Part shown: positions 32,151-41,221 of the stretch, piece after piece | How the letters are laid out: the number at the start of each line of letters is the position of its first letter | Numbering within the stretch: position 1 is the stretch's first letter | NCBI RefSeq assembly: GCF_003614185.1 | Contig: NZ_KZ987724.1 | Location: 892,771-956,770, forward strand | Direction of reading: 5' to 3' | Source: Paenibacillus aceti | GTDB lineage: Bacteria; Bacillota; Bacilli; Paenibacillales; Paenibacillaceae | DNA length: 64,000 nucleotides | Notes under the pieces: model-generated | What the model was told of the DNA's origin: nothing | The model's database searches: none | Seen by the model: only the letters and a program-made list of their open reading frames with translations | Made by a program: the position numbers and the translations under genes

Positions 32151-33896
32151 CTAGTCATCCAGGCTTGATTCTACCTGCTGACGTTCATATTGTTCAAGGT
32201 ACCAGCCGCCAGCTTGCAGCAGCGTCTCATGCGTACCTTGCTCAACGATGCGTCCTTTCTCCAGTACGATGATCCAATCGGCATGTTCAATCGCTGACAG
32301 ACGGTGAGTGGAGATGAGCGTCGTCTTGCCGGAGCGCTTGCTCCGTATGTTATGGATGATGCGCGCCTCAGTGCGGGCGTCTACTGCTGATAAAGCATCG
32401 TCCAGAATGAGAATTTCCGGTTCGGCGATGAAGGCCCTGGCCAAGGACACGCGCTGCTTCTGACCGCCGGAGAGGGCGACGCCCTTCTCGCCGACGAGTG
32501 TATCCAGCCCATCGGATAAGGTCTCTAAATCCTGATCGAAGGCAGCTGTCCGAATGGCCTCCATAATCTGTTCATCGGAGGCACCTGGCAGACCATACTG
32601 GATATTCTGCCGTACCGTCTTGGAGAACAGGATCTGCTCCTGTGGGACATAGCCGATCCAGCTATGCAGCTGGTTCAGGGCGATATTCTGAAGTGGAGTC
32701 CCCGAGATGGTGATCTCTCCGTCACCAAGCGGGTACTCATGCAGAATCTGCTTCAGCAGCGTCGATTTGCCGCTGCCTGTTCTGCCGACGATCCCCAGCG
32801 TCTGGCCGCGGCGAATCGTGAGTTCAATCTGCTGCAGATTATTCACCGTCGATGTCGGATAACGGAAGGTTACATTTTTAAATTGTATACTCTCCGGCGA
32901 CTCTACATGCACTGGATTAGCAACATCCTGTACGTCGGGTTTGACTCTCAACGTCTCATTTACCCGGTCCAGCGAGGCGCTGCCGCGCTGCATGACATTG
33001 ATCAGTTCGCCGATGGCGAACATCGGCCAGATCATCATGCCAAGGTACATATTGAAGGAGACGAGATCGCCCAGCGTCAACTGGTTCTGAAACACAAGAT
33101 AGATTCCATAGGTAAGGCTGATGGCATAGCTAAGTCCGATGAACAACCGAATCGTCGGCTCAAAATAAGCATCAACCTTGGCTACGGCCAGATTTTTCTT
33201 ATAGACATCATTCGTAATCTCTTCGAATCTTTTCTCGTCATTCCGTTCCTGAACATAGGCACGGATGACGCGGACCCCGGCGACAGATTCCAGTACCTGG
33301 TCATTCATATCGCCGAATGCATCCTGAGCCAGAGTATAGCGCTCATGGATAATGCGGCCGTATATTTTCATCGCCAGGGCGATGAAGGGAAGCGGAAGAA
33401 TAGCTGCAAATGTCAGCTTCCAGCTGATCAGCGTCCCCATTGCGACGAAGACGACGGTCAAATAAGCCGTAGAGTCGGTCAAGGTCAGCATGCCGAAGCC
33501 AGCGGTCTGCGCCACTGAACGCAGGTCATTGGTGGCCCGCGCCATCAGGTCGCCGGTCCGGTTGCGTTCGAAGAACGGCGGCGTCATACGCAGCAGATGG
33601 TCCATGAAGCGGGAGCGCAGCAGGCGCTCGACCAGATTGGAGCCACCGAATAATTTATGCATCCATACGTAGGTCATTAAGTAGATGACGACTAGAATGC
33701 CAAGAATCAGCAATATATATTGAGTCAATGAATTCCACGATATCGTACCGGTAACGATTTCATCAATAGCGTGGCCAAGCAAGCGCGGTGGGGCGAGTTC
33801 AATAATCCCCAGCACAATCAGGAAGCTTACCCCGATCAGATAGCGCTTTTTCTCCAGACGGAAGAACCAGCCCAGATTTTTAAGTACAGAGAACAT
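32151..33896 (-). CDS. bmrC: BmrC/YheI-type ABC exporter subunit
   Basis: 581 residues from ATG 33896 after AAGGAGGGAACC. Six transmembrane helices, then an ATPase with Walker A GRTGSGKST, signature LSGGQKQRVSLARAF and Walker B ILILDDALSAVD. The residue after Walker B is Asp instead of the catalytic Glu, which is the hallmark of the degenerate site in the BmrC half of the heterodimer. Translated just before bmrD. Preceded by a leader with an intrinsic terminator, suggesting antibiotic-induced attenuation as for the B. subtilis operon. Confidence 0.92.
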   Translation of the reverse strand: MFSVLKNLGWFFRLEKKRYLIGVSFLIVLGIIELAPPRLLGHAIDEIVTGTISWNSLTQYILLILGILVVIYLMTYVWMHKLFGGSNLVERLLRSRFMDHLLRMTPPFFERNRTGDLMARATNDLRSVAQTAGFGMLTLTDSTAYLTVVFVAMGTLISWKLTFAAILPLPFIALAMKIYGRIIHERYTLAQDAFGDMNDQVLESVAGVRVIRAYVQERNDEKRFEEITNDVYKKNLAVAKVDAYFEPTIRLFIGLSYAISLTYGIYLVFQNQLTLGDLVSFNMYLGMMIWPMFAIGELINVMQRGSASLDRVNETLRVKPDVQDVANPVHVESPESIQFKNVTFRYPTSTVNNLQQIELTIRRGQTLGIVGRTGSGKSTLLKQILHEYPLGDGEITISGTPLQNIALNQLHSWIGYVPQEQILFSKTVRQNIQYGLPGASDEQIMEAIRTAAFDQDLETLSDGLDTLVGEKGVALSGGQKQRVSLARAFIAEPEILILDDALSAVDARTEARIIHNIRSKRSGKTTLISTHRLSAIEHADWIIVLEKGRIVEQGTHETLLQAGGWYLEQYERQQVESSLDD

Positions 33897-33973
33897 TCAG
33901 GTTCCCTCCTTAATCTTCAATTCTCGTAGTTTACACACATTGAAACCTCTGCAGTTCAAGGGGAAATCCATGC

Positions 33974-34004
33974 AAAAAGGCATACCGTCGTTAGACGATA
34001 TGCC
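33974..34004 (-). terminator. Attenuator-like terminator in the bmrC leader
   Basis: On the reverse strand GGCATATCGTC, a four-base loop and GACGGTATGCC are followed by TTTTT. It lies ~80 bases before the bmrC start and ~25 bases after the stop of a small leader ORF, with a promoter further upstream. Confidence 0.8.
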
Positions 34005-34027
34005 TCATAGATTCCGCACATATATCG

Positions 34028-34216
34028 CTAGCGTTGCTTAATGAACAAAGCAACCGCCGCGGTATATTCGAATTTGATAAATATCCGTATATCCGTTGTT
34101 GAAGACACTGGACCAGTTAATCGATTCGAGTCTGCAGGGCTACTTCGGTATTCAATTGATGATGTTCCGTATTTAGAAATACGGGAGTCGCAAAAATCAT
34201 TAGCACCGAGATTCAC
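34028..34216 (-). CDS. Candidate leader peptide of bmrCD
   Basis: 62 residues from GTG 34216 (MNLGANDFCDSRISKYGTSS ...). AGAAAGG lies immediately before the start, with short spacing. No homology recognised, and an overlapping forward ORF (34041-34262) also exists, so it may not be translated. Position, between a promoter at 34265-34293 and a terminator at 33974-34004, is that of the BmrB leader in Bacillus. Confidence 0.35.
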   Translation of the reverse strand: MNLGANDFCDSRISKYGTSSIEYRSSPADSNRLTGPVSSTTDIRIFIKFEYTAAVALFIKQR

Positions 34217-34264
34217 CCTTTCTGATTTGGTAATAAATGCTACTGTAAATCATTTACTCTGACG

Positions 34265-34293
34265 ATTTTATCATTGTAGTTACAAAAATGCAA
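34265..34293 (-). promoter_or_regulatory. Reverse-strand promoter for the bmrCD leader
   Basis: On the reverse strand TTGCAT (34288-34293), 17 bp, TAAAAT (34265-34270). Confidence 0.5.
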
Positions 34294-34394
34294 TTACTTT
34301 TTTGTTTGTGCGAAATATAGGGGGTGGAGCCGTTTTTTGTTTGGCTTTCTTTGCATATTCATCTACAATAAACTTGATAGGAGGGAAAAAAGAT

Positions 34395-34697
34395 ATGATA
34401 AATATTACGAATGAAGCCGCAGATTGGTTTAAACAGGAACTTGACTTGCAGGAGGGGCAAGCGATTCGATTTTTCCCCCGTTATAGTTCAGGCGGAGGGG
34501 TACACCCAGGCTTCTCCTTGGGGATTGAAGTTAACGCTCCAACGGACGCAGGATTATTGACCGAGGCCGGGGGAATTCGCTTCTACATGGAAGAGCGGGA
34601 TTTATGGTATTTGGAAGGGTATCATTTCAATGTAACGTATAACGCCAATGCTGGCGATATCGAGTATGAATATGAGGCGATCACTCCCGAGCAATAA
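34395..34697 (+). CDS. HesB/YneR-like protein
   Basis: 100 residues from ATG 34395 after TAGGAGGG; the frame is open 93 bases upstream but without a start signal. MINITNEAADWFKQELDLQE, then GQAIRFFPRYSSGGGVHPGF, is the IscA/HesB-like beta fold of the YneR branch, which lacks the cysteines of true A-type Fe-S carriers; this one has none. Function unknown. Terminator follows. Confidence 0.85.
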   Translation: MINITNEAADWFKQELDLQEGQAIRFFPRYSSGGGVHPGFSLGIEVNAPTDAGLLTEAGGIRFYMEERDLWYLEGYHFNVTYNANAGDIEYEYEAITPEQ

Positions 34698-34747
34698 AGT
34701 TGCTGCTGCTGATAAGTTCCAGGCTGATGTAGTTACCAGAAATAAGA

Positions 34748-34773
34748 AAGGCCCGCTACGGCGGGCCTTGTTT
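34748..34773 (+). terminator. Intrinsic terminator
   Basis: AAGGCCCGC / GCGGGCCTT stem with a 4-base loop, then GTTT. Confidence 0.8.
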
Positions 34774-34805
34774 AGCTGGATGAAGCTAGTGGCTGAACTC
34801 TCTTC

Positions 34806-35324
34806 TTATAGATGTTTGTTAGAAAATATATCTTCCTCCATCGCATACTCGAAATCTCCGATATCAAACACCTGTACCGGAATCTCTGCTTCTATGATAC
34901 GGCGGATTAATTCTAGCTGATCAGACAGGATCGGTGCCTGTTCCCGTTCGGCGGTCAGGATGATCTCGGTTTCGATCGGATCGAGGAATTCGCCATAGCG
35001 TTCGTTATCGACGGCATTAACGATAGTCCAGGCAATATTGTCGTTGAACAGGATGAATGGGCTTTTGGACCAGGGAATGCTCAGAGCACGCTCGATTTTT
35101 TTGCGATTAAGGGGCATTTCAAGGTAAGCGATAAGCTCATTAATTTTATGTTTGACATGCATATCGTCAACAGGATCATGCATTAAGGCTTCGGGACTGT
35201 TCTGAAATTCATAGAGCTCCATAACGGTACTATAGGGTACGATAAACTCTACAGGTGCGGATGGTACTAATAATTCACCGTAAATCGCCACCATCACGGC
35301 TTCAATGACAAATCTACGTGACAT
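34806..35324 (-). CDS. Conserved Paenibacillus protein of unknown function
   Basis: 172 residues from ATG 35324, TAGGAGGAGAA ribosome site. It starts MSRRFVIEAVMVAIYGELLV and is acidic and mainly helical: VPYSTVMELYEFQNSPEALM, KINELIAYLEMPLNRKKIER, VQVFDIGDFEYAMEEDIF. Similar Paenibacillus proteins carry the label ADP-heptose synthase, which nothing in this sequence supports: there is no nucleotidyltransferase HxGH motif. Divergent from the phosphotransferase gene. Confidence 0.75.
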   Translation of the reverse strand: MSRRFVIEAVMVAIYGELLVPSAPVEFIVPYSTVMELYEFQNSPEALMHDPVDDMHVKHKINELIAYLEMPLNRKKIERALSIPWSKSPFILFNDNIAWTIVNAVDNERYGEFLDPIETEIILTAEREQAPILSDQLELIRRIIEAEIPVQVFDIGDFEYAMEEDIFSNKHL

Positions 35325-35464
35325 GATTCTCCTCCTAGTGCGGCACTCTTGCCTTCGTATGCTGCAAGCATGAAGACAATATCTTGATAATAATTAGGAG
35401 TATAACACTATTGCCCAGGCAAATACAGTCTTCCCCTAAAAAACACATGAGCGGAGGGATAGAG

Positions 35465-36403
35465 TTGGTTTTGAATGAAAACGGAAGTGGACAGCCTCTG
35501 TCACAGGCAACGCTGGACTGGCTGAAGCGGCAAGCAGGAACAGGTTCCAGAATCAAGCGGGTAATTCCTCTGAAGGGGGGAGTATCTTCGGCGGTATATC
35601 TGATCCAGGGAGCGAGGAACGGAGAATTATGCGAGTATGTGCTAAGGCAATTTACCGATCGAGAATGGCTCGATCAGGAGCCGGATCTGGCCGAGCATGA
35701 GGCTGCGGCCCTATCAAACGCTTATCATGCCGGACTTCCTGCGCCAAAATGGATTGCGGCGGATTATACCGGCGAGGTGTGCGGCCACCCTTCCGTGTTG
35801 ATGACGCGTTTGAGTGGCGAGGTGATCCTGAAGCCGCGGGAAATGAGCATTTGGCTAGAGGGGCTAGCCGGTGTGTTGGCGGAACTGCATCATGCCGATA
35901 CGGCTGCAATGAAATGGAATTATTTTGCATATAACGATATAGTGGGCTTGGAGGTGCCGGACTGGACGGAGTCACCTCAGGCCTGGAAAAAAATCATAGA
36001 GCGTGTCCAGGAGGGGCCACCTACTTACACACCACGCTTGATCCACCGTGACTATCATCCGGCCAATTTGCTATGGGAGAACGGGAAGGTAAGTGGCATT
36101 GTAGATTGGGTGAATTCCTGCTATGGCCCAGCTGGCGTGGATACAGGGCATTGCCGGGTGAACCTAGTGCAGCTTTATGGTGTTGAGGTGGCCGATGCTT
36201 TTCTCGCGGCTTATTTGCGGACTCCGGGAAGTGCGGTAGAGGTTGAGGATGGCTATTGGGATATGCTCAGCTTGACCGATTTCCTATGTGGACCGCCAGA
36301 GGTGTATCAGGGCTGGATTGACCTCGGCTTTACCGGGTTGACCCCGCAGATCATCAAGGAACGGATCGATGCCTACGCAGTGAGTCTGGTTGCGAGATTG
36401 TAG
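35465..36403 (+). CDS. APH/choline-kinase-like phosphotransferase
   Basis: 312 residues from TTG 35465, six bases after GGAGGGAT; upstream in-frame ATG codons (35384, 35447) have no ribosome site. Kinase-like fold with nucleotide loop LKGGVSSAVYLIQG, Brenner motif LIHRDYHPANLLWENGKV and metal site GIVDWVNSCYGPAGVDTGH. APH enzymes phosphorylate aminoglycosides, macrolides, homoserine or choline; this branch is uncharacterised. Single gene; two palindrome modules follow. Confidence 0.88.
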   Translation: MVLNENGSGQPLSQATLDWLKRQAGTGSRIKRVIPLKGGVSSAVYLIQGARNGELCEYVLRQFTDREWLDQEPDLAEHEAAALSNAYHAGLPAPKWIAADYTGEVCGHPSVLMTRLSGEVILKPREMSIWLEGLAGVLAELHHADTAAMKWNYFAYNDIVGLEVPDWTESPQAWKKIIERVQEGPPTYTPRLIHRDYHPANLLWENGKVSGIVDWVNSCYGPAGVDTGHCRVNLVQLYGVEVADAFLAAYLRTPGSAVEVEDGYWDMLSLTDFLCGPPEVYQGWIDLGFTGLTPQIIKERIDAYAVSLVARL

Positions 36404-36499
36404 CAGGGCTAGCGCCGGGAGGTAGGTTAGTTAGTTTTAGTGTGCCTAGGTACCTAAGTATCTAAGTGCCTAAGTCTGTGTAGCACGGCAGTCCAAAAG

Positions 36500-36677
36500 C
36501 CTGCAAAAATGCAGGATTTATCACCCAAAACTAACTTTTATTAGGGAATTCCTGCAAATATGCAGGCTTTTCCACCTTTTTCTCTGGAATCGAGCCAAAG
36601 TGGAGAAAATTCCTGCATTATCGCAGGAATTTACGATTTCAGGGCGGAAGTGGGAGAAATTCCTGCATTTTTGCAGG
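36500..36677. repeat. Family B four-palindrome module (B2)
   Basis: CCTGCA-n4-TGCAGG units at 36500, 36551, 36612 and 36662 (steps 51, 61, 50). Unit 3 has one arm change (TCGCAGG). Unit 4 extends to GAAATTCCTGCA on the left with matching AATTTC on the right. Confidence 0.88.
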
Positions 36678-36821
36678 AATTTTCTATCACGGATGGTGCG
36701 TATTGAGTATGGGCGGTGTGCGGATCGGGATAAGTTGATAAATTTACTATACAGAGTCGAGCGACGGCCGAACGTAGGGCAGATTAGTTGGGATGCGCGG
36801 GAATTCGTACGTACAAAATTC

Positions 36822-37004
36822 TAACGAAACGTGGTAACGCTATTTACGCCAAAATAGGCCTCAGAAAATTCTAACGAAACTGAGGATCGCTATTCCGCCC
36901 AAATAGCCGCTTAAAGCCTCGATTTCACTCAAATAAGGATATGGTGTTTCGTTAGATTCACAACACCCCTGTTTTGGGGTAAATAGCGCTCTGCAGTTTC
37001 ATTA
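36822..37004. repeat. Family A four-palindrome module (A3)
   Basis: Units at 36822 and 36872 (forward) and 36934 and 36984 (reverse), steps 50, 62, 50, the same as A1 to the base. Unit 4 has one arm change (TCATTA). It lies 144 bases after module B2 in the same 714-base gap, which has no gene. Confidence 0.85.
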
Positions 37005-37117
37005 GGGTACCGACCCGTCCGATTTACGCAGGTTCGTCTCATAGATTAGCCTTAACATTTAAACCCTGACGTTCAAGCCCTAACGTTGCAGCAAAGTTAC
37101 ACTATTAGAAAGACCAG

Positions 37118-38884
37118 ATGAGGGATGTGCAAAATTTGAAGTATTGGAAGGCCTATTATAAGTTTGTAAAGCCGTATACGAAATGGATTATACTGACGCT
37201 CGTGATCGGGATGCTGAAATTCGGGATACCGGCGCTGCTGCCGCTCGTGCAGAAGTATGTGGTGGATGATATTCTGATGAACGGTGCGATCGATATCGAG
37301 CAGAAGGTATCGCAGCTGATGATCGTGTTAGTGATTACATTCGTGCTGTTCGTCATCGTTCGCGGTCCGGTGGAGTATATGCGGCAGTATTTTGCCCAGT
37401 TCATTACAGCCAAAATACTATTCGATCTCAGAAATAAACTGTACAGTCATATGCAGCGCCTGTCGCTCAAATATTATCAGAATACGAAGGTCGGGGAGAT
37501 CATCTCCCGCTTCATTAACGATACAGAACAGACGAGGAATATCGTCGAAATCGGGATGATGAATGTCTGGCTCGATACCTTCACACTGGTGTTCGTGCTC
37601 GGCTTCATGTTCTATTTGAGCCCGCTGCTTACGATTGTATCGATCTCTATTTTTCCGTTATATGCGATTGCGGTTAAAGTGTTGTACAAGCGTCTGAAGA
37701 AGCTGACGAAGGAGCGTTCGGCGGCTCTGGCCGGGATTCAGGCCTATCTTCATGAGCGGCTGCAAGGGATCTCGGTGATTCGTAGCTTCGCCCTGGAGAA
37801 GCATGAGCGCAAGCAATTCGAGGGGATTAACGGGAAGTATCTAAGCAAAGCGATGGCTCATAGTCGCTGGAATGCCTGGACTTTTGCCGTGATCAATACG
37901 CTGACCGATATCGCTCCTCTACTCGTGATCGGATACGGGGGATACCAGGTTATTCAGGGTCGTTTGACCCTGGGTACCTTCATTGCCTTTTTCGGCTATT
38001 TGGATCGTCTGTATGCTCCGTTGAAGCGGTTGATTAATTCCTCAACGATTCTCACCCAGGCCTCGGCATCCTGGGAGCGTGTACTGGAGCTGCTGGACGA
38101 GCCTTATGATATGGTGGATGATGAACATGCCCTGGAATTGCCGGCAGGGAGCCATTCGGTAGCATTCCGCAATGTGTGGTTTAAATATCATGATCAGGGG
38201 AACTGGGTGCTACGCAATATTTCGTTGCAAGTAAACCCAGGACAGACCGTCGCCTTCGTCGGCATGAGCGGGGGAGGCAAGTCATCATTAGTCGGTCTGA
38301 TCCCGCGCTTCTATGATATTCAGAAGGGTTCGGTGATCGTCGGAGGCAGAGACGTGCGACAGTGGACGATGGAGAGCCTGAGGAGCAAGGTGGGGATGGT
38401 GCTGCAGGATAACTTCCTGTTCAGCGGCACGGTAAGAGACAATATCATGCTAGGAAATCCACAGGCCGATGAGGAAGCTGTTGTGGCTGCGGCGGAGGCG
38501 GCTAATGCGCATGAGTTCATTATGAATCTACCCCAGGGCTATGACACAGAGGTGGGGGAACGTGGGGTTAAGCTGTCAGGCGGTCAGAAGCAGCGGATTG
38601 CGATAGCCCGCGTATTCCTCAAAGACCCGCCGATCCTTATTCTGGACGAAGCCACTTCGGCGCTCGATCTGGAGTCTGAGCATCTGATTCAGCAGGCGCT
38701 GCAGCAATTGTCCCGGAGCAGAACGACCCTGATCGTAGCGCATCGCTTATCGACCATAACCCATGCTGATCAGATTATCGTGATGAAGAACGGTACGGTC
38801 GCCGAGCGCGGCACCCATGAAGAGCTTATGGACAAGGATGGCGTCTACTCGCAATTGTACAATATCCAGAATTTGAACTCTTAA
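37118..38884 (+). CDS. Homodimer-type ABC multidrug/lipid exporter
   Basis: 588 residues from ATG 37118; the ribosome site is weak (AGAAAGACC). Six transmembrane helices with EISRFINDTEQTRNIVE in an intracellular loop, then an ATPase with Walker A GMSGGGKSS, signature LSGGQKQRIAIARVF and Walker B ILILDEATSALD, all catalytic residues present. This is the MsbA/LmrA/BmrA-like layout, able to act as a homodimer. Substrate unknown. Followed by a perfect 15-bp terminator. Confidence 0.92.
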   Translation: MRDVQNLKYWKAYYKFVKPYTKWIILTLVIGMLKFGIPALLPLVQKYVVDDILMNGAIDIEQKVSQLMIVLVITFVLFVIVRGPVEYMRQYFAQFITAKILFDLRNKLYSHMQRLSLKYYQNTKVGEIISRFINDTEQTRNIVEIGMMNVWLDTFTLVFVLGFMFYLSPLLTIVSISIFPLYAIAVKVLYKRLKKLTKERSAALAGIQAYLHERLQGISVIRSFALEKHERKQFEGINGKYLSKAMAHSRWNAWTFAVINTLTDIAPLLVIGYGGYQVIQGRLTLGTFIAFFGYLDRLYAPLKRLINSSTILTQASASWERVLELLDEPYDMVDDEHALELPAGSHSVAFRNVWFKYHDQGNWVLRNISLQVNPGQTVAFVGMSGGGKSSLVGLIPRFYDIQKGSVIVGGRDVRQWTMESLRSKVGMVLQDNFLFSGTVRDNIMLGNPQADEEAVVAAAEAANAHEFIMNLPQGYDTEVGERGVKLSGGQKQRIAIARVFLKDPPILILDEATSALDLESEHLIQQALQQLSRSRTTLIVAHRLSTITHADQIIVMKNGTVAERGTHEELMDKDGVYSQLYNIQNLNS

Positions 38885-38912
38885 AGGAATGGTCGGGAGA
38901 GGTGTAAGCAAA

Positions 38913-38952
38913 GAACCGGCCCCTGCGTCAACACTAACGCAGGGGCCGGTTC
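38913..38952. terminator. Bidirectional terminator between ABC exporter and DUF441 gene
   Basis: Perfect 15-bp stem AACCGGCCCCTGCGT with its complement around an 8-base loop. Confidence 0.9.
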
Positions 38953-38958
38953 ACTAAA

Positions 38959-39411
38959 TTACATCTTGCCGATCATGAGCGAGAGGATTCCGGCCGCGAT
39001 GAGCGGGCCGACAGGCACGCCGCGGAAGAAGGCGACACCGAGCACGGTGCCGATCAACAGACCGGCGACAATGGTCGGCTGGTTCCCCATCAAGGCAGCA
39101 CCGCGCCCGCCAAGCCAGGCTACGAGCATGCCGACGCCGATTGCCAGGATCGACTTCCAATTGAAGAAGGAGGACCAGAGCGTTTGCAGCGAGATTTTGC
39201 CGCTGGCCACCGGGGTCATGACGCCGATGGTCAGGACGATGATCCCTATTGTCAGACCATATTTCTCCAGCCACGGGAACATAAACTGCATATGCAGTAC
39301 CCGAAGCAGCAGTAATACGATCATGGCGACCGTTATGGGCATATTGTTGCTGAAGATGCCGAGCGCTGCCATCAATAGCAGTAGCAGTGAAGTGAAATCA
39401 ATCTGATTCAT
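38959..39411 (-). CDS. DUF441 membrane protein
   Basis: 150 residues, ATG 39411, with TAAGGAGAG upstream. Four to five hydrophobic helices; [20 protein letters not shown], then [20 protein letters not shown], then [14 protein letters not shown] is the DUF441 (YtwI) signature. Function unknown. Convergent with the exporter. Confidence 0.9.
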   Translation of the reverse strand: MNQIDFTSLLLLLMAALGIFSNNMPITVAMIVLLLLRVLHMQFMFPWLEKYGLTIGIIVLTIGVMTPVASGKISLQTLWSSFFNWKSILAIGVGMLVAWLGGRGAALMGNQPTIVAGLLIGTVLGVAFFRGVPVGPLIAAGILSLMIGKM

Positions 39412-39457
39412 AGCAAGCTCTCCTTAATAAAATTACATGTTCCACAAACCGTTGACG

Positions 39458-40444
39458 CTATTCTCGGCCAAGGGCGGATATAATATGTTCAGCAATGATC
39501 CGTCCATGTCCGCGTCCGGTCTCGATGAACACCTCATTGGCATTCCGTCCTGAAGCGATAACCCCGGCGACATAGAGTCCGGGCACATTGCTCTGCATCG
39601 TCTCGGGATCAAATCGCGGTTTCTCCATCTCGTCAGTCAACTCGACTCCGGCTTCATGAAGCAGATTGCGATCAGGGCGGAAGCCGGTCAGAGCAAGCAC
39701 GAAATCATTAGGAATATGGACATGATTACCGTCCGCCAACCGCACCACGACTTCGTCCGATTTGATCTCGGTCACCTGTGAGGACAGCATCAGGCTGATT
39801 TTTCCTTTATTGACCAGGCTCTCGAACAGCGGCTTCACCCATGGCTTAATCGAAGTGGACAGCTCATCCCCGCGATAGACCATCGTAAGCTCTGCCCCGA
39901 CGCGGGACAGTTCCATAGCTGCATCGACCGCAGAATTGCTGCCGCCTATAATAGTAACTTTCATGCCGGTATAAGGATGGGCCTCCTGGAAATAATGGGT
40001 CACTTTATCCATCTCTTCTCCCGGAATACCCAGTAGATTCGGATGATCAAAATATCCAGTAGCGATAATGACATAGCGAGCCGGGTACTCCCATGTCTGC
40101 CCGCTTCGGCTGAGGGAATGGACGATGAACGTTCCGTCCGGCTGACGCTGAATCTTCGTGGCCTCCTCATAAGAAGCGATCGGTACAGCATATTGATCAC
40201 TGACTCTGCGATAGTAGGCAAGGGCCTCGTGCCGGAATGGCTTCTCATTCGGGGTCGTGAAGGGGACCTCACCGATCTCCAGCAGCTCAGGCGTACTGAA
40301 AAACTGCATATGCGTCGGATAAGAATAGATCGAATGGACAAGGCAGTGCTTCTCCAGAACTAGCGTATGTAATCCGCGGCGCTGGCATTCAATCGCGGCA
40401 GAAAGGCCGCACGGACCAGCCCCGATAATGATGACATCCTGCAT
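39458..40444 (-). CDS. ypdA: YpdA-family bacillithiol-disulfide reductase
   Basis: 328 residues from ATG 40444 with AGGAGG nine bases upstream; the open frame reaches 40576 but without a start signal. FAD-binding start MQDVIIIGAGPCGLSAAIEC, the NADPH site VTIIGGSNSAVDAAMELSRV, and AGVIASGRNANEVFIETGRG at the FAD-contact end. There is no CxxC redox pair, which distinguishes YpdA from thioredoxin reductase. Reduces bacillithiol disulfide in Bacillota. Single gene. Confidence 0.92.
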   Translation of the reverse strand: MQDVIIIGAGPCGLSAAIECQRRGLHTLVLEKHCLVHSIYSYPTHMQFFSTPELLEIGEVPFTTPNEKPFRHEALAYYRRVSDQYAVPIASYEEATKIQRQPDGTFIVHSLSRSGQTWEYPARYVIIATGYFDHPNLLGIPGEEMDKVTHYFQEAHPYTGMKVTIIGGSNSAVDAAMELSRVGAELTMVYRGDELSTSIKPWVKPLFESLVNKGKISLMLSSQVTEIKSDEVVVRLADGNHVHIPNDFVLALTGFRPDRNLLHEAGVELTDEMEKPRFDPETMQSNVPGLYVAGVIASGRNANEVFIETGRGHGRIIAEHIISALGRE

Positions 40445-40569
40445 GGAATACCTCCTATTAACAATACAAAATTTAAGGTGAACGATTAATTTATAGACCA
40501 TATCCATCCTACAGCAAAAATTATTTAATATCCAGATGCGCAAAAATGAATACGTTTTCGAGAAAATAT

Positions 40570-40599
40570 TTGACAAATATGTGAATCTTATTATATAAT
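40570..40599 (+). promoter_or_regulatory. Sigma-A promoter of the DUF3939 gene
   Basis: TTGACA (40570-40575), 18-bp spacer, TATAAT (40594-40599); both hexamers are perfect. Confidence 0.8.
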
Positions 40600-40634
40600 G
40601 CGCTCAAATTTATAAAATAAGGATACACTAGAAG

Positions 40635-40648
40635 TGTAAACGCTTTCC
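40635..40648. promoter_or_regulatory. Candidate cre (CcpA) site
   Basis: TGTAAACGCTTTCC matches TGWAANCGNTNWCA in 13 of 14 positions. It lies ~36 bp after the -10, where CcpA would block elongation. Confidence 0.55.
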
Positions 40649-40689
40649 TGATTCAAGATTTATCATAAAGCGTAAGGGAGGAAAGGACC

Positions 40690-41166
40690 ATGCCTCTATT
40701 TTGGAGAAGGAAAAAGAGCCGCAAGCCCCTCCTTGCCGAACCAAAGCCTGCCATCCATGTTACGCTGGAGCAGGTCAAGAAAGCCGTATTACAATATGAA
40801 GCAGATATGCCAAAGGGAATTATGCGGACATCGCTTCTGCTGCCGGATGGTAGCCTTGAATTATCACGTTTATCAAGATATTTAGGCGGAGAGAGCGACC
40901 AGAAATTCTATCTATCGAGGGAAACCTACGAGATATTCGAAGAAGAAGACCGCGAGATCCCTTACTATCTGGATTTGGTTCAGGTTGCTGTGGATGATTA
41001 TGTAGAGGAGCGGGGCAAACTTCCAGTCATGGGTAACTCGCAACACAATCAAGTCGATGTGCGCCTGCTGAAGGATCAGCATTATTTAAAGGAATTACCG
41101 CCTTTTCCATTGTACATTACCGATCAGGAGATGCTGCTGACCCATCGGCGCAAAGAAATGATGTAA
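40690..41166 (+). CDS. DUF3939 protein
   Basis: 158 residues from ATG 40690 after AAGGGAGGAAAGG. It starts with a very basic MPLFWRRKKSRKPL and has the conserved C-terminal LPPFPLYITDQEMLLTHRR of DUF3939 proteins. Function unknown. It has its own promoter, a possible CcpA site in the leader and a strong terminator. Confidence 0.82.
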   Translation: MPLFWRRKKSRKPLLAEPKPAIHVTLEQVKKAVLQYEADMPKGIMRTSLLLPDGSLELSRLSRYLGGESDQKFYLSRETYEIFEEEDREIPYYLDLVQVAVDDYVEERGKLPVMGNSQHNQVDVRLLKDQHYLKELPPFPLYITDQEMLLTHRRKEMM

Positions 41167-41180
41167 TATTTTAGAAGTGA

Positions 41181-41214
41181 GCGTAAGCCTGCCCAAGTAG
41201 GCTTGCGCTTTTTT
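41181..41214 (+). terminator. Intrinsic terminator after the DUF3939 gene
   Basis: GCGTAAGCCTGC / GTAGGCTTGCGC stem (11-12 bp), then TTTTTT. Confidence 0.93.
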
Positions 41215-41221
41215 AATAGTT

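Noticed and set aside
34041-34262. 73-codon forward ORF opposite the bmrC leader
   Set aside because: No ribosome site, no family, and it overlaps the reverse-strand leader and promoter.
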